7,876 bases of DNA from DATKMS01 sp041497995 (GTDB taxonomy: Bacteria; Desulfobacterota; Binatia; HRBIN30). Of this stretch, positions 1 through 5,494 are shown piece by piece. The stretch's first letter is position 1; every line of letters begins with the position of its first letter. The position numbers were made by a program, and so were the translations under genes. The DNA lies in NCBI GenBank assembly GCA_041497995.1, contig JBGQHM010000312.1, positions 1 to 7,876 on the forward strand, read 5' to 3'. The notes under the pieces are model-generated. The model was not told the DNA's origin. It saw nothing but the letters and a program-made list of their open reading frames with translations, and searched no databases.

Positions 1-1528
1 GGACGGTGGGGCCATACTCGAAGCCGCCGCCGCTGGTGAGCCAGTCGAGCCAGTCTAGGTAGTAGCGGTCGGCGATCGCAAGACTCCCTGAGAGCAAGAG
101 ATATCGGCGCAGCGAGCGCTCGGCAGCAACGGCGTCGACAACGTCGGGATGATCGTGCGCCGCGAACAACGCCCCGGCTCCAAATGAAAGCTCGTCGAAG
201 TCACGGGGCCTCGGCCATCCCAGGAGCCGCTCTTCACGCTCGACGAGGGACGGCGCAGTTGTCTTGTCGCCACCATCCAGAAGCACGCCGGCAGCGTAGC
301 CGGGTGCGTCACCGTAGTCATACGCGATGTCACCGTTGGCGATGGGCACGCGCTCCACCAAGGTGTGCAGAACCGCGTCGAACAGCTCGTGATACTGAAA
401 TCCCGCCGGGCGGAGTAACGCGGCCATAGAATCTACGGCCTTCGCGGACGGGCCGCCAAGCTCGGTGGTGAGGCGCATAGGGCGGCGCCCGAGGATATTC
501 TCGTAGGGCTGCGTCGCCAGGGTGTCGAGCAGCATCACCACGTATGCGACGTGGCTACCCAGCGCCGCGTCGCGCGCGCTTGCAGCGGCCCCCGCGCCGG
601 TCGTCAGCCAACGCAGGACGGCGACCGCACGGTCGCGATACTCGGGATCGCCCGTGTCCTTGAACAGCAGCAACAACCCGCCGGCCAGGTAGGCGTTGGC
701 ACGCGCATCCTTGTCCGCTTTCGCAGGCGTAGTGAAATACGCACCGTCGTCGGCACGCATCCCGTCGAGAGCTGCTGCCGCAGCAATTGCCGCGGACTCG
801 TATTTTACCAGCTCCACATTCTCGTAGGCTTTCACCAGCGCTTGTATCGCCAGTGCCGTGGGCCACAGGCTCAGCTCTTCATCGCGTGGATCGTGGCGGA
901 AACCGCCGTTGGGGAGACGTCCGCGCACGAGTAGTTGCTCGACGACACGCACGCCGTCGGCGTTCCAACGCGCCGCGTCCGCATCTTCGAGCTCAAAGTA
1001 GTCGCGGTACAGCAGCTCCAGATACGCCAGCCATGCGCCCGCGCCGATGCTGCCCCAGCCGCCAAGCTCCTTCCCCGCAGTGAAGGTATCGAGGTCGCGG
1101 GTCGCCCGCTCGATTGTGCGCAGGTTGCGGCTGACCGCGTTCCTGAGCGTGGGAGTGTCGGTGAACGGCACCCGGCTCTTGGCCGCGTACAGCCCGAGCG
1201 TCCGGAACAGCAGCAACGGGGCAGTCCCCTCCGCTTCCAGCGGCCCTGCAAGCCCGAGCACGGTGCCAGTCGCGACACCTTGCCCCAAGAGCGGGAAGAT
1301 CAGCGCAGGCCCCCAGGCGCTGAGATCACTGTCGGCGCTGCTCCACGCCGGCGTCGTCGATGCAGCCAGGCGACGCGCATCGGCGAAGAATGATTGGAAT
1401 GGTGCAGCGGGAGAGGCTGCACCGAATGTGCGTTGCGCGAGCGTAACGGTCTCGTCAGCCCGTACCGGCTGGCTAGCGACCAGCAGCGCAGTGGTGAGGG
1501 AGAGCGCAAGAGCGAAAACGGAACGCAC
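1..1528 (-). CDS. Exported all-helical (alpha/alpha-toroid-like) protein of unknown function, C-terminus cut by window edge
   Basis: I do not recognise the family. The frame is open without a stop from the GMC stop codon to base 1, giving about 509 visible residues. I chose GTG at 1528, four bases after the GMC stop, because it gives a classic signal peptide: MRSVFALALS, a hydrophobic core to about residue 18, then PVRA before DE (cleavage near residue 24). TTG at 1540, preceded by a G-run, is the alternative and would overlap GMC by 8 bases. The mature part reads as successive amphipathic helices with Gly-rich turns: GGWGSIGAGAWLAYLELLY (157-174), PNGGF followed by LWPTALAIQALVKAYE (206-236), and ARANAYLAGGLLLLF (275-289) followed by DTGDPEYRDRA (291-301). 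Such helix pairs occur in alpha/alpha toroids (six-hairpin hydrolases, epimerases, terpene-cyclase-like proteins); that fold is my inference. It is probably cotranscribed with the GMC gene and acts outside the cytoplasm. Confidence 0.82.
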   Translation of the reverse strand, partial: MRSVFALALSLTTALLVASQPVRADETVTLAQRTFGAASPAAPFQSFFADARRLAASTTPAWSSADSDLSAWGPALIFPLLGQGVATGTVLGLAGPLEAEGTAPLLLFRTLGLYAAKSRVPFTDTPTLRNAVSRNLRTIERATRDLDTFTAGKELGGWGSIGAGAWLAYLELLYRDYFELEDADAARWNADGVRVVEQLLVRGRLPNGGFRHDPRDEELSLWPTALAIQALVKAYENVELVKYESAAIAAAAALDGMRADDGAYFTTPAKADKDARANAYLAGGLLLLFKDTGDPEYRDRAVAVLRWLTTGAGAAASARDAALGSHVAYVVMLLDTLATQPYENILGRRPMRLTTELGGPSAKAVDSMAALLRPAGFQYHELFDAVLHTLVERVPIANGDIAYDYGDAPGYAAGVLLDGGDKTTAPSLVEREERLLGWPRPRDFDELSFGAGALFAAHDHPDVVDAVAAERSLRRYLLLSGSLAIADRYYLDWLDWLTSGGGFEYGPTV

Positions 1529-1532
1529 GCAC

Positions 1533-3065
1533 TCAGCCAACGATCGCCCCCCACTGATCCTTGATGTAGTGCGCCGTGCGGTCGGCGATCGCCGCTGTCG
1601 AGATCTGCGGCGGTGCGCCCAGCGATGACGGGAACACGCTCATGTCGGCAATGAATAGGTTCCTGAGATCATGCGACTGGCCCCACGAGTTCACTACGGA
1701 GCGATTTATGTCTTCGCCCATCTTGCACGTGCTCTGCGGATGCGTCGAGGCCAGCAAGATGTCGTTGGGCCGCAACCCGCGCTGATCGATCGCACGCAAG
1801 TCATCGCTTGGCCGCAACACCAACGGCGACTCGTACGGCACCAGCACCTTCCTCGCTCCGCTGGCAAACAGAATCTCCGCGCAGTGCTTCATACCTTCCA
1901 GGAACAAGCCGCGATCCTTGGCGCTTACCTGATAGCTGATCTCGGGCTTCCCCGAGCGCCCAACCCGCACCGTTCCAGCAGACTCATCGTGCATCAGAAC
2001 GAGGATGCCAACCATGCGATGGAAGTTCTGCATGATCTCCCAGTGTGCGCGGCCGAAGCCTGGCAGCTGCGACGCGGTGACGACGGGAAAGCCGTACACA
2101 GGCATGATCAGGTAGCCGCTCTTGGGATCCTTCTCCAGGTTGATGAAGGCGTCGACGTAGTAGCTTTGCGGAATGCCGCGGTAGCCGTAGATGTCCTCGT
2201 CGTAGATGCCGGAGAGCAGCACGCTCGGATGCAGGTGCAGGTTGCGTCCCACTTGTCCGCTGCTGTTGGCCAAGCCGCTGTTCAGGAGGATCTGCGGTGA
2301 GTTGATGGCGCCGGCGGAGAGGACGACCACCTGTGCCTCGACGCGTATCTTGTGACGCGGCCGGTTCAGCGCGTCGACGACCGTTGCCTCGACAGTACGG
2401 ACGCGGTTGCCCTCGGCGTGGATCTTTTGCACAGGACAGTTCGCATAGATACGCGCGCCGGCCGCCGATGCTGCCGGGATGTAGGTGATCAGCATGCTCT
2501 GCTTGGCATCAAACGGACACCCGAGCAGGCAGAAGCCGCTGGTCGTGCAGTTCTCGCGGTTGTGGTTGGCCACCAGGCCGTGGTAGCCGAGCTTCTCGCA
2601 GCCCTCGCGGATCTTGTTGTTGAGCGTGTTGACCTCGTGCGGCTCGATCGGCTTCACCTTGAGCATCTTCTCGACGCGCTGGAAGGAGGGCACCAGGTCT
2701 TCGTAGCTCATGTCGCGGAGGCCGTCTTCGCGTCGCCACATTTCCAGGATCGGCACGGGCGTGCGGAAGCAGTAGCACAGGTTGTGCACCGTCGAGCCGC
2801 CGACATTGCGCCCCTGCAGGATGACGATGGAGCCATCGGTCGTGGCGCGCTGCCCCATGTCCTCGTAGAGCAGCGGCATCATCTCATCTTCGCGCTGTGT
2901 GAAGTCGTCCTTGGTGTAGTGGCCGCCTTGCTCGAGCACGACCACCTCACGCCCGGCCTCTGCCAACTCCTTGGCCACGACCGCGCCGCCGGCACCCGAG
3001 CCTATGACACACACCTCCGCCTGCAGATTGAGGTCGCCGGAGATCTGTTCGCCTTTGCTGATCAT
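1533..3065 (-). CDS. GMC-family FAD-dependent oxidoreductase (dehydrogenase large subunit)
   Basis: This 510-residue flavoprotein should oxidise an alcohol, sugar or sterol hydroxyl; the substrate is unknown. The N-terminal Rossmann motif is GSGAGG (22-27), with Glu45 placed to bind the FAD ribose. GRNVGGSTVHN (85-95) is the first GMC signature, SAGAINSPQILLNSG (250-264) the second. The C-terminal substrate/FAD region holds THPQSTCKMG (441-450), whose His442 matches the conserved GMC catalytic histidine. Where relatives have Asn or a second His (GxNPxxT), this protein has GAPPQIS (483-489), so that residue is Pro485. Cys173, Cys179 and Cys183 form C-x5-C-x3-C, as in the 3Fe-4S motif of FAD-glucose dehydrogenase. 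It has no signal peptide. The gene upstream encodes a Tat-signal small subunit, so the pair is probably exported together. ATG at 3065 is the only plausible start; it lies two bases from an inverted repeat and has no clear Shine-Dalgarno sequence. Confidence 0.93.
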   Translation of the reverse strand: MISKGEQISGDLNLQAEVCVIGSGAGGAVVAKELAEAGREVVVLEQGGHYTKDDFTQREDEMMPLLYEDMGQRATTDGSIVILQGRNVGGSTVHNLCYCFRTPVPILEMWRREDGLRDMSYEDLVPSFQRVEKMLKVKPIEPHEVNTLNNKIREGCEKLGYHGLVANHNRENCTTSGFCLLGCPFDAKQSMLITYIPAASAAGARIYANCPVQKIHAEGNRVRTVEATVVDALNRPRHKIRVEAQVVVLSAGAINSPQILLNSGLANSSGQVGRNLHLHPSVLLSGIYDEDIYGYRGIPQSYYVDAFINLEKDPKSGYLIMPVYGFPVVTASQLPGFGRAHWEIMQNFHRMVGILVLMHDESAGTVRVGRSGKPEISYQVSAKDRGLFLEGMKHCAEILFASGARKVLVPYESPLVLRPSDDLRAIDQRGLRPNDILLASTHPQSTCKMGEDINRSVVNSWGQSHDLRNLFIADMSVFPSSLGAPPQISTAAIADRTAHYIKDQWGAIVG

Positions 3066-3067
3066 CT

Positions 3068-3133
3068 CGTAGGGTGCGCTGTGCGCACCGCCGGATCGCC
3101 CACGTGGGGATGGTGCGCACAGCGCACCCTACG
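3068..3133. repeat. REPIN-like inverted REP pair between the two dehydrogenase genes
   Basis: Positions 3068-3089 and 3112-3133 are perfect 22-bp reverse complements separated by 22 bases. Each arm is also a hairpin. On the left, GTAG (3069-3072) is followed by GGTGCGC, the loop TGT, and GCGCACC. The right arm mirrors this and ends in CTAC (3129-3132). A GTAG head followed by a short palindrome, in inverted pairs, is the known layout of REP sequences mobilised by RAYT (TnpA-REP) transposases. I saw no second copy and no RAYT gene in the window, so membership of a dispersed family is inferred. There is no T-tract, so it is not a typical intrinsic terminator. In the mRNA it could fold as one long hairpin or two short ones, just upstream of the GMC start. 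Confidence 0.8.
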
Positions 3134-3698
3134 CATCTCTCTCGTCACTGATCACTCTCCTCGGCCGCGGTGCCCACGGACCGTCGTAGTGGATGCCCTT
3201 CCAGGTGGCGTCTTGTGAGTAGTAACCGAGCATCGACAGGTTCTTCAGCGCGCGGAACGCCAGTCGCCGCGTCTCGCTGCGACTGGTGGCCCAACCTTGC
3301 AGGTAGGAGTCGCGCTCGTCGGGCGTCAGACCGGTGAAGGTCTTCAGCTTGAGCTGAAAGAGCGGCGGTCCCCACTGGAAGAGCGTCAACAGCCAGCCGA
3401 CTTGCGACTGCACCGCCGGATCGAGCTGCAGCAGGGCGGTATCGATCGTCGCGATCGCTCCTGTGTCGCGCACCGCCGGCATGTTGTCGGCGCTGGTGAA
3501 TACCATGCGTTCGACGATGGCAGTGAACACCGCAGCCTGCGGCCCCGTCAGCACACGTAGCGTGGACGCCGTAGGAGCTTGCGCGGCCAACGCCGGAGCC
3601 GGGCGCAGCCGTGACAGAGCAAGCAGGCCGGCGTTCACCGCCGTGAAGCGGAGGAATGAGCGACGCGACAGCGCTCCAGCCGGTGTCGGCGCCTCCAT
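3129..3698 (-). CDS. Gluconate 2-dehydrogenase subunit 3 family protein with Tat signal
   Basis: This 189-residue protein resembles the small subunit of membrane-bound FAD dehydrogenases (gluconate 2-dehydrogenase subunit 3; gamma subunit of FAD-glucose dehydrogenase). Residues 11-17, SRRSFLR, form a twin-arginine motif. A hydrophobic stretch follows (TAVNAGLLAL), with likely cleavage after ALA near residue 39. The mature part starts with LTGPQAAVFTAIVERM (50-65), the usual opening of this family, then mainly helical segments and a C-terminal Trp/Tyr-rich part (GYYSQDATWKGIHYDGPW, 158-175). In known relatives the small subunit folds with the cytoplasmic FAD subunit and takes it through the Tat system. 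The next gene is exactly such a flavoprotein, which supports the call. Its stop codon TAG lies inside the GTAG head of a palindromic repeat. The ATG start has no strong ribosome binding site but puts the Tat motif at the right distance from the N-terminus. Confidence 0.88.
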   Translation of the reverse strand: MEAPTPAGALSRRSFLRFTAVNAGLLALSRLRPAPALAAQAPTASTLRVLTGPQAAVFTAIVERMVFTSADNMPAVRDTGAIATIDTALLQLDPAVQSQVGWLLTLFQWGPPLFQLKLKTFTGLTPDERDSYLQGWATSRSETRRLAFRALKNLSMLGYYSQDATWKGIHYDGPWAPRPRRVISDERDA

Positions 3699-3744
3699 GA
3701 GGGCGGAAGCTAGTCGCGATCCAGGACCATTTGCAAGTCAGAGC

Positions 3745-4893
3745 TCACGAAACCACGGGCCCCGTGAAGAACTGATGGAATGGATGCGGCAGTTGTCGAT
3801 AGTCGGGCAGCGGCCCGAGGTGCGTCGCCGGGTCGACGCTGCTGTACGTATTCCAGAACAGCACCGCTCCGCTGCGATACGCCGGGGCGCGCACGGCGTC
3901 GATCATCCCCGCCAAGCACTTCGCGGTATAAGTCGTTTCGAGCCGGATGCCCTCCAGCTCTCCCATCCGGTCGCGGGCACGACAGGCGGCGTCTGTTGGC
4001 GTGCCGTAGCTCGGGCCGACATAGCCCTTGATGATCGTGAAGTCGCTCGCCGCCACCACAACCTGTGGCACGTCAGCTGTCTGCTGCCGCAGCAATGCAA
4101 GGCTGCGCGTTGCCAGTCTAGCGAGCTTGTCGGCCGAAGGCGGCAGAATGTCCGTGACCAACACAGCGGCGACTCGCGACTGCAGACCCACCAACTTGGC
4201 ACCGAGGACGAGGCCGGCAACGGTTCCGCCGCTGCCCATCGGGACAAAGATCCAGTCCGGCTCGGGCAATTCACCCGCGTCGATCTGCTCGCGCAATTCG
4301 ACCGCCGCGTTCACGTATCCCAGCGTTCCCAGGGGTGAGCTGCCGCCGGTCGGAATGATGTACGGCAGCTGGTCGCGCATCCACTCGCGCGCGCAGATCC
4401 GGAGCGCCCGCGCCGTCACCAGCGGGAGCGTCGCCGCGTAGTGCATCTCGGCGCCCGCGGCATGGTCCAGGAGCAGACAGCGCCGGACGTGCTCGGTCAC
4501 GGGCTGCTTGAGCAGCGCCAAGATGGCGCGCAAGCCGACAGCCCTCGCGCAGAGCGCCGTCGCCAAGCCGTGATGCGTACCAATTCCGCCGAACGTCAGA
4601 ACAGACGTCTTGCGGTCGGCGAGTGCATCCCCCAGCACGAACTCCAATTTGCGCGGCTTGTTACCGCCGTACAGCGTGCCGCTCTCATCGTCGCGCTTCA
4701 CCCAGAGCGCATCGACGTGCAGCTGCGCACCGAGCCGTCCGAGGCGGTGCACGCGCGTGGGCAGCTGCGTGAAGCGCACCCGAGGCAGCCGTGCGCGGAG
4801 CGCTGGGAAGCGCCGCTCAATGGCAAGCTCCTCGTCCATCGCGCTGCGCTGCAGGTCGGACGTCACAGTGATTCCGCTAGTAGCACGACCCAC
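3745..4893 (-). CDS. PLP-dependent enzyme, ACC deaminase / D-cysteine desulfhydrase family
   Basis: This is a cytoplasmic fold-type II PLP enzyme of up to 382 residues; relatives deaminate 1-aminocyclopropane-1-carboxylate or desulfhydrate D-cysteine. Visible are LPTRVHRL (44-51), VKRDDESGTLYGGNKPRKLE (65-84) with Lys79 as the expected Schiff-base lysine, the glycine loop MGSGGTVAGL (219-228) that should hold the PLP phosphate, and SYGTPTDAA (295-303). The usual SNH/SNQ active-site triplet after the second strand is replaced by THH (GGIGTHHGLATA, 102-113), and the usual late TGG motif reads NTYSS (348-352). The substrate therefore probably differs from the two named enzymes. The start is uncertain: GTG at 4893 is the longest, while ATG at 4839 (MDEELAIE) starts nearer the conserved region; neither has a good ribosome binding site. 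It lies 46 bases upstream of the Tat small-subunit gene, so it may lead that operon, but no metabolic link is evident. Confidence 0.87.
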   Translation of the reverse strand: MGRATSGITVTSDLQRSAMDEELAIERRFPALRARLPRVRFTQLPTRVHRLGRLGAQLHVDALWVKRDDESGTLYGGNKPRKLEFVLGDALADRKTSVLTFGGIGTHHGLATALCARAVGLRAILALLKQPVTEHVRRCLLLDHAAGAEMHYAATLPLVTARALRICAREWMRDQLPYIIPTGGSSPLGTLGYVNAAVELREQIDAGELPEPDWIFVPMGSGGTVAGLVLGAKLVGLQSRVAAVLVTDILPPSADKLARLATRSLALLRQQTADVPQVVVAASDFTIIKGYVGPSYGTPTDAACRARDRMGELEGIRLETTYTAKCLAGMIDAVRAPAYRSGAVLFWNTYSSVDPATHLGPLPDYRQLPHPFHQFFTGPVVS

Positions 4894-4987
4894 CGCTGCA
4901 TTCGAGTGACTCCGGGAACGTGAAGCGGCACCACATTGAGGGCCCGCAGTTGCTGCCGCTCGCGACTTGTACTATGCGTATACGAAT
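4894..4987. promoter_or_regulatory. Divergent intergenic region between PLP enzyme and lipoprotein genes
   Basis: The two flanking genes diverge, so this gap must hold or adjoin both promoters unless they lie further upstream in coding sequence. The part from about 4965 to 4987 is markedly AT-rich compared with the rest of the window. It contains TACTAT (4970-4975), which resembles a -10 box for the plus-strand gene, but the nearest TTGCTG (4950-4955) is only 14 bases away, too short for a standard sigma-70 pair. I see no convincing -35/-10 pair on the minus strand and no clear operator. Confidence 0.35.
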
Positions 4988-5494
4988 ATGAGTAACCCAT
5001 TAACTCATCAACATCACTCAGTACGACTCGGCCGTCTCCTGGCAGGTCTCTGTCTGACCGCCGCAGTGGCGTCCTGCACGCCACCAGCGCAGCCACAAGC
5101 CAGCGCTCAGGCTGCAGAACAGCTCGCGAAGATCGACCCGTCGCAGATTCCGTTCGCCGAGTTCGGCCAGCTGCCTGTCTTCATCACCAGCCAGCTTACG
5201 GATGGGCGCAACGTCCAGCTGCGCGGGTTGGTGCTTAATCCGTATCCAGAACCCGTCGAGGGCGTGCGCCTGATCTTCCGCGTCCTGCCGACCCCCGACG
5301 CCGGCGCCCGCGAGCTCGATCGTTTCCAAAAGGTCACGGACGATCGCATCCCCAGCGGTGGACGAGCCGCGCTGCGGTGGGACGTGCAAACGATGTATGC
5401 CGGCCAGGGTGGCATGTCGGGCTTCACCCTCCAAGCCTTCGCCCTCAAGCGTGGCGGCAAGGATCTCCCACCGCCTCCAGACGCGCGGCAGTAG
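4988..5494 (+). CDS. Lipoprotein with a probable beta-sandwich domain, function unknown
   Basis: This encodes 168 residues from ATG at 4988. A TTG at 4967 would add seven residues (MYYAYTN) and is less likely, because the ATG start already gives a normal n-region. The signal peptide runs to a lipobox, VASC, with Cys30 as the lipidated residue; the basic residues R13 and R16 precede the hydrophobic core. A short Pro/Gln/Ala tether follows. The mature domain contains VQLRGLVLNPYPEPVEGVRL and ends in GFTLQAFAL, an alternating hydrophobic pattern like small Ig-like domains (FxLYD or YcfL type). That comparison is inference, not a family assignment. The residue after the Cys is Thr, so there is no Asp+2 inner-membrane retention signal and outer-membrane placement is likely. 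The last 50 bases overlap, in antisense, the end of the convergent secreted-protein gene. Confidence 0.82.
   Translation: MSNPLTHQHHSVRLGRLLAGLCLTAAVASCTPPAQPQASAQAAEQLAKIDPSQIPFAEFGQLPVFITSQLTDGRNVQLRGLVLNPYPEPVEGVRLIFRVLPTPDAGARELDRFQKVTDDRIPSGGRAALRWDVQTMYAGQGGMSGFTLQAFALKRGGKDLPPPPDARQ

Noticed and set aside
871..1278. A minus-strand frame of 135 codons at the left end
   Set aside because: It lies inside the longer uninterrupted frame of the exported helical protein, which has a signal peptide and protein-like composition; this one is Arg/Ser/Cys-rich and out of phase.
2352..3218. A long plus-strand open frame (288 codons) opposite the GMC gene
   Set aside because: It is antisense to a gene with clear FAD and GMC motifs, its translation shows no domain, and long mirror frames are expected in high-GC DNA.
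3463..4338. A plus-strand open frame (291 codons) across the PLP enzyme and small-subunit genes
   Set aside because: It runs antisense across two well-supported genes and the gap between them, with Arg/Ala-rich, motif-free translation.
4950..4975. TTGCTG and TACTAT as a sigma-70 promoter for the lipoprotein gene
   Set aside because: The spacer is only 14 bases, too short for a normal promoter; at most the TACTAT is an isolated -10-like match.
4863..5096. A minus-strand frame of 77 codons across the divergent intergenic region
   Set aside because: It overlaps the lipoprotein signal peptide in antisense and the start of the PLP gene, and shows no domain or ribosome binding site.
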